Shown: in pieces, positions 37,897 to 46,969 of the stretch
Layout: each line of letters opens with the position of its first letter
How positions within the stretch are numbered: position 1 is the stretch's first letter
Assembly: GCF_003047285.1 (NCBI RefSeq)
Contig: NZ_PZYX01000004.1
Coordinates: forward strand, 62,001-126,000
Origin: Nocardioides allogilvus
GTDB taxonomy: Bacteria; Actinomycetota; Actinomycetes; Propionibacteriales; Nocardioidaceae
Length of the DNA stretch: 64,000 nt
Direction: 5' to 3'
Program-made: the position numbers and the translations under genes
The notes under the pieces: model-generated
What the model was told of the DNA's origin: nothing
The model's database searches: none
The model's input: the letters and a program-made list of their open reading frames with translations, nothing else

Positions 37897-38829
37897 TCAG
37901 CGCCCCTCCTTGACTAGACCGCGGGCCGCAATCAGGCGGCCGAGGAAGTTCACGATGAACGTGATGACGAAGAGCACCAAGCCGCTGAAGATGAGAACGT
38001 TGACCTTGATGCCGGACGCCTCTGGGAAGCCCAGCGCGATGTTGGCCGCGATGGTCGACGGGTTGACCGACGAGATCAGGTTGATCGTCACGACACCGGT
38101 CGCTGAGAGCACCATGGCGACGGCCATCGTCTCTCCCAGCGCGCGCCCGAGCCCGAGCATGATCGCGGAGATCATGCCCGATCGGCTATAGGGGAACACC
38201 GTGAGCCGGATCATCTCCCAGCGCGTGGCGCCGAGCGCGAGTGCAGCCTCCTGGTGGAGCGTCGGCGTCTGCGAGAAGATCTCGCGGCAGATCGCCGTGA
38301 TGATCGGAAGTGCCATCACGGCCAGCACGATGCTCGCCGTGAGGATGGTGCGCCCGGATCCCGACGCGGGCCCCTCGAAGAAGGGAAGGAAGCCGAGGTT
38401 TTCGGCTAGCCAGGCGTAGGCGCGACCCAATCGCGGGCCGAGGAACTCGATGCCCCACAGGCCGTAGACGACCGACGGAACGGCAGCCAAGAGATCGACA
38501 AGGTAGCCGATCGGCTTGGCCAGCTTGCGCGGCGCGTAATGCGAGATGACCAGCGCAAGGCCGATCGACAAGGGGGCAGCCATGATGATGGCGAGGGCAG
38601 CGGCCAGCAGGGTGCCGTACACCAGCGGCCAGACATACAAAATGATGTTGCCCTTGCCCCCAAGGACGTCCGGCTCTGCCTTCAGAGCCGGCATGCCTTC
38701 CAGGGTGAGGAAGATCGCCACGCCTGCCAGCGCGACGAGGATCAGCACGGCGGCTGACGTCGCAAGGCTCTTGAATACCGTGTCGCCACGACGAGTCATG
38801 GCTGGACGGTCCAGCGATACTGCAGTCAC
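37897..38829 (-). CDS. pstC: Phosphate ABC transporter permease PstC
   Basis: The 310-aa permease has six core helices, LLAAVPSVVYGLWG, and the coupling helix EAALALGATRWEMIRLTVFP. A GGAAGG site is spaced nine bases before the GTG at 38829, which fits better than the ATG at 38838 that abuts it. A strong hairpin separates it from pstS. Confidence 0.95.
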   Translation of the reverse strand: MTAVSLDRPAMTRRGDTVFKSLATSAAVLILVALAGVAIFLTLEGMPALKAEPDVLGGKGNIILYVWPLVYGTLLAAALAIIMAAPLSIGLALVISHYAPRKLAKPIGYLVDLLAAVPSVVYGLWGIEFLGPRLGRAYAWLAENLGFLPFFEGPASGSGRTILTASIVLAVMALPIITAICREIFSQTPTLHQEAALALGATRWEMIRLTVFPYSRSGMISAIMLGLGRALGETMAVAMVLSATGVVTINLISSVNPSTIAANIALGFPEASGIKVNVLIFSGLVLFVITFIVNFLGRLIAARGLVKEGR

Positions 38830-38882
38830 GCAGCGCATCCTTCCGCGAACGGGGCCGTCTGACGACCCCGGGGTGGCACTGA

Positions 38883-38915
38883 GGGGATCCCGTCGATGTC
38901 TTCGACGGGATCCCC
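38883..38915. promoter_or_regulatory. Intercistronic hairpin between pstS and pstC
   Basis: A perfect 14-bp stem (38883-38896 and 38902-38915) with a five-base loop lies after the pstS stop and before pstC, with no T-tract. It probably protects pstS mRNA or partly terminates, giving more binding protein than permease, as is usual for pst operons. Confidence 0.6.
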
Positions 38916-38936
38916 GATGAACTCAGTGGTGATGGC

Positions 38937-40046
38937 TCACTTCACCGAGATTGCCTCGACGATTTCCTGAGCCTCGCTGGCGAGGCTGTCGGCGAGCGGA
39001 GCGGAACCCGCCTGCTCGGCCGCGACCTGCTGGCCCTCGCTGCTGACGATGTAGCCGAGGTAGCCCTTCACCAGGTCGGCGGTCTCCTGGTCGGCGTACG
39101 TCTGGCAGGCGATCAGGTAGGACGTCAGCACGATCGGGTAGACCCCCGTCTCGGTGGTCTTGTAGTCGAGGTCGAAAGCCATGTCGACCTCGGCGCGACC
39201 CTCAACGCGGGGGGAGACCTCGAGGATCTTGGCCGCGGCCTCGGCGGTCGGAGCGACGAACTCCTCGCCCACCTGGACCGAAACAACACCGAGCTCGCCA
39301 GCCTGGCTCGCGTCGGCGTATCCGATGCTGTTCACACCCTGCGTGACCGCAGCGACGACGCCGGAGGTGCCGTTGCCGCCCTCGCCGGCCTCGATCGGCC
39401 AGTCGCCGACCTCGCCGTGCGGCCAAGCGTCCTCGGCGACAGTCGCGAGGAAGTTGGTGAAGTTTTCCGTCGTGCCCGACTCGTCGGAGCGGTGGACCGC
39501 GGTGATCGTGGCGTCGGGGAGGTCGACTCCCTCGTTCAGCTCCGCGATTGCGGGGTCGTTCCACTTCTTGATCTTGTCGTTGAAGATCTTGCCGATGACC
39601 TCGGGGCTCAGGTTGAGCGAGTCAACACCCTCGACGTTGTAGATGACCGCGATGGGCGACACATAGTTGGGGATCTCGATCGCGTCGGAGCCGCACCGCT
39701 CGGCGGCAGCGGAGAGTTCGCCCTCCTCGTCAGTGAGGTAGGAGTCCGAGCCCGCGAACGGGAAACCGCCTGCGGCGAACTGCTCGCGCCCGCCACCCGA
39801 ACCGATCGGGTCGTAGTTGACGGTGACGTCCGGGTTTGCCTCCTGGAAGCCGGCACGCCACGCGTTCTGCGCTGCCTCCTGAGATGAGGCGCCTCCACCG
39901 GAGAGGGTGCCGGAGAGGCCGCTGCTCTCATCGGATCCGGCCGAATTGGCGGTCTCGTTACCCGCGCCACACGCGGTCAGGGAGATGCCGAGGGCGAGGG
40001 CTGCAGCGCTCGGCATGAGGGCCTTGCGGAAGGAAGTGCGGTTCAC
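38937..40046 (-). CDS. pstS: Phosphate-binding lipoprotein PstS
   Basis: The 369-aa lipoprotein has a lipobox LTACG. It also has the phosphate-site elements LSGGGASSQ, IGSGGGREQF, the VHRSDESGTTENF loop and SIGYADASQ, all typical of PstS. It captures phosphate outside the membrane for PstCAB. The GTG start at 40046 has AGGAG seven bases upstream, and a PHO box lies about 75 bases upstream. Confidence 0.95.
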   Translation of the reverse strand: MNRTSFRKALMPSAAALALGISLTACGAGNETANSAGSDESSGLSGTLSGGGASSQEAAQNAWRAGFQEANPDVTVNYDPIGSGGGREQFAAGGFPFAGSDSYLTDEEGELSAAAERCGSDAIEIPNYVSPIAVIYNVEGVDSLNLSPEVIGKIFNDKIKKWNDPAIAELNEGVDLPDATITAVHRSDESGTTENFTNFLATVAEDAWPHGEVGDWPIEAGEGGNGTSGVVAAVTQGVNSIGYADASQAGELGVVSVQVGEEFVAPTAEAAAKILEVSPRVEGRAEVDMAFDLDYKTTETGVYPIVLTSYLIACQTYADQETADLVKGYLGYIVSSEGQQVAAEQAGSAPLADSLASEAQEIVEAISVK

Positions 40047-40120
40047 TTCGTAACTCCTGAAAGTCTGTGATGGGGCTGACGACCGTGAACCTAAGCAGCC
40101 CAAGTGACCTCCCGCGTCGG

Positions 40121-40142
40121 CCTCGATGAACGGCCGGTGAAC
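40121..40142 (-). promoter_or_regulatory. PHO box of the pstSCAB operon
   Basis: On the minus strand, two adjacent 11-base direct repeats, GTTCACCGGCC and GTTCATCGAGG, match the actinobacterial PhoP consensus. A further half-like unit, GTTCACGGTCG, lies at 40080-40090 nearer the gene. PhoP activation of pstS on phosphate starvation is the expected role. Confidence 0.75.
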
Positions 40143-40244
40143 GACATCAGGCCGGTCGGCCACATCTCCCGGTAACGGAGACGTACGTCACATGAACAAG
40201 GGCGGCCAGCCTTGACGCCGCACATAACGAAGGCGTAACGGTGT

Positions 40245-41102
40245 TCACACGCTCACCCGGTCGGCCGCGACGACGGCACCCTTGCGGTGATGGACCACGA
40301 GCATCTCGGCGGGCTCCAGTCTCACGTCGGCCAGCCCGAGCGCCTCGAACACCGTCGGCAGCACCGGTCGGTGGGTGCACAACACGGCACTGGAGTCGGC
40401 GGCAAACAACTTCGCGACGAGCTCGCCCACCGCCGGCAACGCGGCCTCCTCCTCGCTGAGCTCGTCATAGGAGTGCAACGGCCAACCGGTGGTGTGGACG
40501 TACGGCGTCACGGTGGCCACGCAGCGCACGCTGGACGACGAGTAGATCTCGGTCGTATCGAACGCCGCGAGCACCGGGACGAGCCGTTGGGCCTCGCTCT
40601 CGCCCGCGAGGAGCAGCGGGCGACGGCGGTCGTCGCCCTTGAAGGACGCGCGAGAGCGCGCGCGACCGTGCCTGAGCACAACGATGGCCCGGGTCTTGCG
40701 GCGTAGCGGCCGGGCCTGGGCGAGCGTCTCCCGGTCGTAGTCATAGGTCAGCCGCTGCGCCGCCTCGGCCCACGGCACCCAGGCAACCGCGTCGATCTCG
40801 TCGTTGACCCGATAGCAGCTCACGTCGTCGTCGCCCTGCACTCGACCGACCCAGTAGTTCACCGTCTTCATCCGCCCGCGGCCGGTGTCATAGCGCTGGG
40901 TCGCGAGCGCCGGGCCGAGCCGGATGTCCAGCCCGGTCTCCTCGGCCACCTCGCGCACGGCCGCGGTCGTGACGTGTTCGTCGGGATCGAGCTTGCCCTT
41001 CGGGAAGGACCAGTCGTCATAGCGGGGGCGGTGCACGAGCAGGACGTCACCACCCTTGCGAGTGACGACCGCTCCGGCAGCACGCACGTCCGGGGCTGGC
41101 AT
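40245..41102 (-). CDS. mutT1: Nudix hydrolase fused to histidine phosphatase (MutT1-like)
   Basis: The 285-aa protein has an N-terminal Nudix domain with box GKLDPDEHVTTAAVREVAEETG and a C-terminal histidine-phosphatase domain starting VVLRHGRA, the layout of mycobacterial MutT1. Those enzymes hydrolyse 8-oxo-(d)GTP and diadenosine polyphosphates. The C-terminal domain is short, and its second His needs checking. In mycobacteria the gene sits beside ppk; here the two pst/pit blocks separate them. Confidence 0.87.
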   Translation of the reverse strand: MPAPDVRAAGAVVTRKGGDVLLVHRPRYDDWSFPKGKLDPDEHVTTAAVREVAEETGLDIRLGPALATQRYDTGRGRMKTVNYWVGRVQGDDDVSCYRVNDEIDAVAWVPWAEAAQRLTYDYDRETLAQARPLRRKTRAIVVLRHGRARSRASFKGDDRRRPLLLAGESEAQRLVPVLAAFDTTEIYSSSSVRCVATVTPYVHTTGWPLHSYDELSEEEAALPAVGELVAKLFAADSSAVLCTHRPVLPTVFEALGLADVRLEPAEMLVVHHRKGAVVAADRVSV

Positions 41103-41147
41103 GGGCGCTAGTCTCACATCATCAACCGACTCGTGAGGAGTCCCCCA

Positions 41148-42221
41148 GTGCAACGTCGTCTCCCCCGGGGTGTCGCGATCGCGCTCGGAGCCGGTCTGAG
41201 CCTGCTGATCGTTGCCACGGTGGTGGTCGGAGTGTGGTGGTGGCGCGCCGAGCACCGACCCGACCTGGCCCGTGCAGTGTCCTTCGCGCCCGCGTCGACG
41301 GAGCGGCTGTCCTGGACCGATTGGCAGGCCGTACGCCGCAGTGTCGGCGTGGACCTCAGCACGCGGCCGTCCACGGACGAGGTGACGGCGTTCCTCGACG
41401 AGGCCTTCAGCCAGGACCTGTCGACGTCCTCAGCGTTGGTCGAGTCGGCTGCGACCTTGAACGCGCAGTTCCGCTTCTCCCCCGCCACCCTCGACTGGGA
41501 ACTGCTGGCGCAGGGACCCGACGGGGCCGTCGACATCCTCGGCTTCCCCGACGACACCGACTTCGCGGCCCTGGCCGACAACCTGGAGTCGTTGGGTTTC
41601 ACGCGACCCGCCGACGAGGACGGGGTCTGGGTCGGCGGGGCCGACCTGCTCGCACGGATCGGCCCCAACCTGACCCCGGAGCTGCAGTTCTTCGCCCTGC
41701 TGCCGGATGCCGGCGTCGTACTCACCTCGGACACTCAGGGCTATCTCGAGAAGGCCGTGAGCGCCGCGACCGGGGAGTCCGCCACCCTCGCGTCACTGGA
41801 CGACGTGGTGGCGGCTGCCGGGTCGCCACTGGTGGCCGCGATCTTCACCGGTGCCTACGCGTGCGAACACCTGGCGATGGCGGCCGCGGACGACACCGAC
41901 CAGGCCCAGGCGGAGGAGCTCGTGCGGCTGGCCGGCGGGGTGCACCCGATGACGGGCTTCGCGATGGCGACCGAGGCCAGCGGGCAGATCACCGTGAGCA
42001 TGGCCTTCGAGTCCGAGGACGCCGCCCGACAGGACGCCGACTCACGAGCAGCCCTGGCGCGCGGACCGGCCCCGGGGCAGGGTGGCGCGTTCACCGACCG
42101 CTTCGAGCTGACGTCGGCGACCGCCGATGACCAGGTGGTGCAGCTCGAGCTCGCGCCGCTCGAGGGTCAGTACGTGCTGTCGGACCTGACCAGCGGGCCG
42201 GTCCTCTTCGCGACCTGCTGA
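41148..42221 (+). CDS. Hypothetical membrane-anchored extracytoplasmic protein
   Basis: I do not recognise this 357-aa protein. It has one N-terminal membrane helix (about residues 10-32) preceded by basic residues, and the rest is an acidic extracytoplasmic domain of about 320 residues with few Cys. The GTG at 41148 has GAGGAG seven bases upstream. It is divergent from mutT1 by 45 bp. No motif suggests an enzyme. Confidence 0.75.
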   Translation: MQRRLPRGVAIALGAGLSLLIVATVVVGVWWWRAEHRPDLARAVSFAPASTERLSWTDWQAVRRSVGVDLSTRPSTDEVTAFLDEAFSQDLSTSSALVESAATLNAQFRFSPATLDWELLAQGPDGAVDILGFPDDTDFAALADNLESLGFTRPADEDGVWVGGADLLARIGPNLTPELQFFALLPDAGVVLTSDTQGYLEKAVSAATGESATLASLDDVVAAAGSPLVAAIFTGAYACEHLAMAAADDTDQAQAEELVRLAGGVHPMTGFAMATEASGQITVSMAFESEDAARQDADSRAALARGPAPGQGGAFTDRFELTSATADDQVVQLELAPLEGQYVLSDLTSGPVLFATC

Positions 42222-42240
42222 GCCTTCGCGGCAGCAGGCG

Positions 42241-42432
42241 TCACTTCTCGCGCGGACGCGGCAGCGGGACCTCGGCCGACGGCGGCACCGGGGTCACACC
42301 GAGGAGACGATCGATCTCCTCTGGCGTGAGGTGATCGTCGGACTCGCTGGCGGCGATGATCAGCGTGGTGGTGAGCTCGACCTCGCTGAGGAGGTCGTCA
42401 TCTTCGAGGGTCACGTCGAACTGATCGTGCAC
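42241..42432 (-). CDS. Small acidic hypothetical protein
   Basis: The 63-aa acidic protein (HDQFDVTLEDDDLLSEVEL, then HLTPEEIDRLLGV) is predicted helical, with a Pro-rich tail. The GTG start has a perfect GGAGGT site five bases upstream. It lies tail-to-tail with the membrane protein before it. Function unknown; the helix pair suggests a protein-binding module. Confidence 0.7.
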   Translation of the reverse strand: MHDQFDVTLEDDDLLSEVELTTTLIIAASESDDHLTPEEIDRLLGVTPVPPSAEVPLPRPREK

Positions 42433-42545
42433 AGTGCACCTCCGATCGGCAGACGTTGAACAGTCACCATGCCCAATCGCACGGCTTCCAAACCCATTAA
42501 AACCCAGAAATTGCCCGACTACGCCGAAGATGACCCGAACGGCAA

Positions 42546-42575
42546 CGAGGCCCCACCCAGATGGGTGGGGCCTCG
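42546..42575. terminator. Terminator downstream of the cold-shock gene
   Basis: A perfect 13-bp stem (42546-42558 and 42563-42575) with loop AGAT. It lies 50 bases past the cold-shock gene stop on the minus strand and before the small acidic protein gene. Confidence 0.85.
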
Positions 42576-42625
42576 TCATCTTTGAAGTCCGGGACAGGTG
42601 CTGTCCGGCTTCGCAGGGGTCTGAA

Positions 42626-42829
42626 TCAGACCGCGCGAACGTTCTCCGCCTGGGGGCCCTTGGGACCCTGGGTGACGTCGAACTCGACCTTCTGGTTCTC
42701 ATCCAGCGACTTGTAGCCGTTGGACTGGATGGCGCTGTAGTGCACGAACACGTCGTCGCCGCCGTCCTCCTGCGCAATGAAGCCGAAACCCTTCTCGGCG
42801 TTGAACCACTTCACGGTGCCTTGAGCCAT
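42626..42829 (-). CDS. cspA: Cold-shock protein
   Basis: The 67-aa OB-fold RNA chaperone has RNP1 KGFGFIA and RNP2 DVFVHY, starting [14 protein letters not shown]. It melts RNA structure at low temperature and may be constitutive. It is a single gene between a strong terminator and a long, relatively AT-rich upstream stretch. Confidence 0.96.
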   Translation of the reverse strand: MAQGTVKWFNAEKGFGFIAQEDGGDDVFVHYSAIQSNGYKSLDENQKVEFDVTQGPKGPQAENVRAV

Positions 42830-43143
42830 TGCTCTGTTACTCCTGTTATCGGGCGAAAGATCGTCACTTCAACGATCCCGCATCAAGTGCGGTGACACGT
42901 CGCTCCGACTCACGGACTGGCAGGCCCGAAGCTGAAACGCCGTTGGATCACAAACTCCGCTGGCGTCTACCTGCTGGAACTTGCACCTGTTGCATGACAC
43001 ACACTATCAACTGCACGACTATTCGAAACCTTCCTCACCCTCTCAATCTGCTGAGACGGGTGAACTCTTGGTTCCGCGAGTGCTACACGCGGGTGACGCA
43101 CCGACCCGGGGTGACTGTGGGGCAGGGAGGAACAACCAACAAG
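42830..43143. other. Intergenic region upstream of cspA, no gene seen
   Basis: About 310 bp lie between cspA and tRNA-Lys, visibly less GC-rich than the surroundings. It probably holds the cspA promoter and long 5' leader, as for other cold-shock genes. An open frame on the plus strand here has poor codon use and runs into the tRNA, so I do not call it. Confidence 0.5.
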
Positions 43144-43216
43144 TGGGCCCTGTCGGGCTCGAACCGACGACCAGCGGATTAAAAGTCCGACGCTCTACCA
43201 ACTGAGCTAAGGGCCC
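43144..43216 (-). tRNA. tRNA-Lys (TTT)
   Basis: Acceptor stem GGGCCCT pairs with AGGGCCC. The D arm is TTAGCTCAGTTGGTAGAGC, the anticodon loop CTTTTAA gives anticodon TTT, and the T arm is GGTTCGAGCC. No CCA is coded. Confidence 0.95.
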
Positions 43217-43275
43217 TCGGCCGCAGCCTATCGAGCCGTCGTCGGCTCCGGATCAGGTGTCCGTAGGCTGCGCCC

Positions 43276-43923
43276 ATGAGTGGCTACCTGGTCGATGACG
43301 CGACGCTGGACGAGATCGAGGTCGAGCGGGCGACCTATGCGCCGCTCGCCGAGGCGACCCGCCAATTGAGCGACCTCAGCATCCGCACCCGGGTCTCGCC
43401 CGACGACGCCGCGCGGGCCCAGGAGCACCTCGATGCCGCGATCGCCCTGCTGGGCAAGGACGTCGACACCGAGTCGTACGGCGTCCGGCACTCGCGCATC
43501 GGCGTCACCCGAGCCTGGGGCAACGCCGTGGTCGGCATCCGCAATCCGATCGCGCCGCCGCTGACGATCGTGCACCACGACGAACGGGTCTCGGCGGAGT
43601 TCGAGCTGTCGGCGGCGTACGAAGGACCGCCGAGCCTCGTGCACGGCGGCGTTTCTGCCCTGATCCTCGACCAATTGCTCGGCGAGGCCGCGGCGGCAGC
43701 AGGCAAGCCGGGCATGACCGGGACGCTGACCGTGCGCTACCGCCGGGCGACTCCACTGGGCGCCTTGCGCGGTGAAGCGCACGTCGACCGGGTCGACGGC
43801 ATCAAGACGTACGCCGTGGGGCACATGGCCGACGCGGAGGGCATCTGCGTCGAGGCGGAGGGCGTGTTCATCCTGCCCAGATGGGCCCGGAAGGACTCGG
43901 CCGCACCGACCAAGTTCGAGTAG
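43276..43923 (+). CDS. PaaI-type hotdog-fold thioesterase
   Basis: The 215-aa protein has a C-terminal hotdog domain with the catalytic HGGVSALILDQLLGEAA element, followed by GTLTVRYRRATPLG, as in PaaI/YbgC-like acyl-CoA thioesterases. About 90 N-terminal residues precede it. The substrate is unknown. Confidence 0.85.
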   Translation: MSGYLVDDATLDEIEVERATYAPLAEATRQLSDLSIRTRVSPDDAARAQEHLDAAIALLGKDVDTESYGVRHSRIGVTRAWGNAVVGIRNPIAPPLTIVHHDERVSAEFELSAAYEGPPSLVHGGVSALILDQLLGEAAAAAGKPGMTGTLTVRYRRATPLGALRGEAHVDRVDGIKTYAVGHMADAEGICVEAEGVFILPRWARKDSAAPTKFE

Positions 43924-43926
43924 CGC

Positions 43927-45402
43927 TCAGCGCTGCTCGGACTGCATCCCACGAGCGCCGCTGTCGGTCAGGCGCGCCTCTTCGACCGCCAGCGCCTCGA
44001 GCTCCTGGCGACGGCTCGTCTCCATCACCTCACGGGCAGCGTCGTAGGCACCCGGAGCCGAAACCAGATCGGTGGCTCCGCGGCGCAGGCGTGCCAGCGC
44101 CGCCCGGGCGAAGATCTGCTGCTCGGTCGTGGTGCGCTCGGAGCGCCCGCGACCGAGGAACGAGACTGCCCAGTGCATGACCGCGGTGAGCCGGTTCTTG
44201 AAGCCGGTGATGTAGACGAGGTGCACGGCGAGCCACATCAGCCAGGCGATCAGCCCGGTGAGGCGGAGCTTGCCGACCATCGCCACCGCGTTGAAGCGGC
44301 TGATGATGGCCATCGAGCCCTTGTCGAAATACTTGAACGGCTCCTGCGGGGCCTTGTCCTCGAGCCGGTTGCGGATCTCCTTGGCGGCATACTTCGCGCC
44401 CTGGATCGCCACCTGCGCGACGCCGGGGAGGTTGTCGAGGGCGATCATGTCGCCGACGACGAAGACCTCGGGGTGGCCCGGCAGCGTGAGGTCGGGGTTG
44501 ACGCCGATCCGGCCCGCGCGATCGAGGGGCGCACCGGTCTGCTCGGCGAGAGTCCTGCCCAGCGAGCTCGCCTGGACGCCCGCGGCCCAGATCTTGGTGA
44601 CGGTGTTGATCCGCTCGACACGGCCGTCCTTGAACTTCATCTCGATGCCGCGCTCGTCGACATCGGTCACCATCGCGCCGAGGATGACCTCGACACCGAG
44701 CTCCTCGAGCTCCTTCTTCGCCTTCGCGCCGAGCTTCTGGCCGAAGGGCGGCAGCACCTGCGGAGCAGCGTCGAGCAGGATCACCCGTGCGGTGCGGGTG
44801 TTGATGGAGCGGAAGTCGCGCTTGAGGGTGCGGTGGGCAAGCTCGGCGATCTGGCCCGCCATCTCCACGCCGGTCGGGCCGGCGCCGACGACCACGAAGG
44901 TCAACAGGTGGTCGACGTTGTCGCCACGGTTGGCGCCGAGCTCGGCCATCTCGAAGGCACCGAAGATGCGGCCACGGAGCTCGAGAGCGTCATCGATGCT
45001 CTTCATGCCGGGGGCGTGCTCGGAGAAGTGGTCATTGCCGAAGTAGGACTGGGTGGCGCCCGCCGCGACGATCAGCGAGTCGAAGGGCGTGACGGTCTCC
45101 CGGCCGAGGACGTGGCTGGTGACCGTGCGCGTCTCGAGGTCGATGGCGGTGACCTCGCCGAGCAGCACCTGGGCGTTGTCCTGGCCGCTCAGCACCTCAC
45201 GCGTGGGCGGGGCGATCTCGCCCTCGCTGAGGATGCCGGTCGCGACCTGGTAGAGCAGCGGCTGGAAGAGGTGATGGGTCGTCTTCGCGAGCATCGTCAC
45301 GTCGACGGGGGCACGTCGCAGCGCCTTGGTGCCGAAGAGGCCACCGAAGCCGGAACCGATCACGACCACCTTGTGGCGAGTGGGTGCCTGGACGCTCGAC
45401 AT
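43927..45402 (-). CDS. ndh: Type II NADH dehydrogenase
   Basis: The 491-aa flavoprotein has two Rossmann motifs: FAD VVVIGSGFGGLF and NADH VVVGAGPTGVEMAGQ. It also has AKTTHHLFQPLLYQVATG, the GDMIALD FAD site and a C-terminal amphipathic membrane-binding region. It moves electrons from NADH to menaquinone without proton pumping. The 240 bp upstream include an A-rich tract (45550-45561) and probably its promoter. Confidence 0.9.
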   Translation of the reverse strand: MSSVQAPTRHKVVVIGSGFGGLFGTKALRRAPVDVTMLAKTTHHLFQPLLYQVATGILSEGEIAPPTREVLSGQDNAQVLLGEVTAIDLETRTVTSHVLGRETVTPFDSLIVAAGATQSYFGNDHFSEHAPGMKSIDDALELRGRIFGAFEMAELGANRGDNVDHLLTFVVVGAGPTGVEMAGQIAELAHRTLKRDFRSINTRTARVILLDAAPQVLPPFGQKLGAKAKKELEELGVEVILGAMVTDVDERGIEMKFKDGRVERINTVTKIWAAGVQASSLGRTLAEQTGAPLDRAGRIGVNPDLTLPGHPEVFVVGDMIALDNLPGVAQVAIQGAKYAAKEIRNRLEDKAPQEPFKYFDKGSMAIISRFNAVAMVGKLRLTGLIAWLMWLAVHLVYITGFKNRLTAVMHWAVSFLGRGRSERTTTEQQIFARAALARLRRGATDLVSAPGAYDAAREVMETSRRQELEALAVEEARLTDSGARGMQSEQR

Positions 45403-45644
45403 GTCAATCCTCTCGAAGCCGCTCCAACACGAAGTTTTCTATCGATTGCCTCCGCGCGGCTGACCGGAGACCGTCACTGCCAGTCTCGCGCCTCCGGGGG
45501 CCACGCGCGAACTCGGGCAGAGGTCTGGTTGATCACACTGTGAACAGGAAAAAGAAAAAATGTGTGCGACACGTTTGATTGGTGCCACACCTGGGTAGCC
45601 CTATGGCGCTGGACTATCCACATCAGTCCACCTGAGAGAACACT

Positions 45645-46577
45645 TTGTCACTGAGCCACGATCCGTTGTCACTGTCGCAAACCCCGCGTGCGGCCGCCGA
45701 CGCGCGGCGCTGGGTCGCGCGCATTTGCCGCGAGCTGGGCCGCGAGGATCTTGTCGAGTGTGCCCAGGTGGGCACCGCCGAACTCGTGGCCAACGCGATA
45801 CTGCACGGCGTCGCGCCTATCTCGGTGCGGGTGCGAGGCACCGCGACCCACCCGCGGATCGAGGTCCTGGACGGCTCATCCGAGGCGCCCGTGCCCGCTT
45901 CCTCCGCCGTCGACTCCGACGACTTCCTCGCGACCTTCGGTCGTGGCCTCTCGATGGTCGCCATGTCGGCCGTCGCGTGGGGTGCCTCGATGGAGGACGA
46001 CGGCAAGGTCGTCTGGTTCGAGCCGGCCTCCGGGGTCGGCGATCACGAGGCGGCTACCCCCGTCTTCGACAGCCACGCGGAGCCGGATGTGGAATCGCGC
46101 AGCGACCAGGCCGTCGCCGTAAGCCTCCTGGGGCTGGACGTGCCCCTGGCCACGGCCCTGGGCCGTCAATATGCCGACCTGCGCCGTGAGCTGAGGTTGT
46201 TGGCCGTCGCCCATCAGGACGCCTATCCGCTGGCCGCCAACCTGTCGGCGATGTTCGCCAGCTATGAGCGCCAGTTGCCGCGCGAGGTGCAATTCGCCGT
46301 CAAGCGGGCCCGACGAGCAGGCAAGGCGACGATCGACCTCGACGTCACGGTCGAGCCGGAAGCAGCACCGATCCTCACGACCATGCTCGAGATGTTCGAC
46401 CTGGCCGATGCCTTCTGCAAGGCCGAGCGCCTGCTCTCGATCCAGCGCACGCCCGAGCAGCGCGCGTTCCATGTCTGGTATCTCTCCGAATACACCCGCC
46501 AGATCGATGGCCAGCAGCCGGTCAGCTTCCGCAAGTCCGGTCCGGGCCAAGCACTCGGCAACCAGCAGGTTTCATGA
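45645..46577 (+). CDS. HATPase_c (RsbW-like) regulatory protein
   Basis: The 310-aa protein has an N-terminal GHKL ATPase-like domain with the N-box GTAELVANAILHG and G-box FGRGLSMV, as in anti-sigma kinases. A C-terminal helical domain of about 150 residues is different (RREVQFAVKRARRAG). The TTG start is the only plausible one; a second TTG lies seven codons downstream. Its stop overlaps the first fluC by four bases. The partner sigma or anti-anti-sigma factor is not seen here. Confidence 0.75.
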   Translation: MSLSHDPLSLSQTPRAAADARRWVARICRELGREDLVECAQVGTAELVANAILHGVAPISVRVRGTATHPRIEVLDGSSEAPVPASSAVDSDDFLATFGRGLSMVAMSAVAWGASMEDDGKVVWFEPASGVGDHEAATPVFDSHAEPDVESRSDQAVAVSLLGLDVPLATALGRQYADLRRELRLLAVAHQDAYPLAANLSAMFASYERQLPREVQFAVKRARRAGKATIDLDVTVEPEAAPILTTMLEMFDLADAFCKAERLLSIQRTPEQRAFHVWYLSEYTRQIDGQQPVSFRKSGPGQALGNQQVS

Positions 46578-46969
46578 CGCAACGCCTCCGGGCCGGGGAC
46601 CTTGCCCTGGTCGCCGTTGGCGGGGCCGTGGGAGCCGTGCTGCGCTGGGGCCTCGGGGAGGTCACGCCGGACGGTTCCGGATTCCCGTGGACGACATTCG
46701 CGATCAACGTCGCCGGCTGCCTGGCCCTCGGGCTGCTCCCCATCGCCGTGGCGCGGGACCACCGCCTGACGCTGCTGCTGGGACCAGGGTTGCTGGGCGG
46801 CTTCACGACGGTCTCGACCTACGCCGACCAGGCGCGCGGCCTGACCGCGGACGGACACGCCGGCCTGGCGGGGACCTATGTCGTGTGCACGCTCGCGGCC
46901 GCGCTGGCCGCGGCGGCCGTCGGACGCCGGCTCGCGCACCGTTCCGAGCCCGAGGACGCGCTGACGTGA
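46574..46969 (+). CDS. crcB: Fluoride channel subunit (CrcB/FluC) 1
   Basis: The 131-aa protein has four membrane helices, VGGAVGAVLRWGLGE, FAINVAGCLALG and GGFTTVSTYADQ, the Fluc signature. It exports fluoride as part of a dual-topology dimer. It is coupled by ATGA overlap to the HATPase gene and by GTGA overlap to the second subunit. Confidence 0.9.
   Translation: MTQRLRAGDLALVAVGGAVGAVLRWGLGEVTPDGSGFPWTTFAINVAGCLALGLLPIAVARDHRLTLLLGPGLLGGFTTVSTYADQARGLTADGHAGLAGTYVVCTLAAALAAAAVGRRLAHRSEPEDALT

Noticed and set aside
36007-40046. Recent duplication of pst genes
   Set aside because: The two pstB, pstA, pstC and pstS sets differ clearly in sequence and length, so they are old paralogues, not a recent copy.
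42829-43182. A 117-aa plus-strand frame upstream of cspA
   Set aside because: It runs into the tRNA-Lys gene, has poor codon use and no family resemblance.
45403-45644. A-rich stretch and TGATCACAC/TGTGAACA-like sequence between ndh and the HATPase gene
   Set aside because: It recalls redox-regulator sites, but the two halves do not form a proper palindrome; no site is called.
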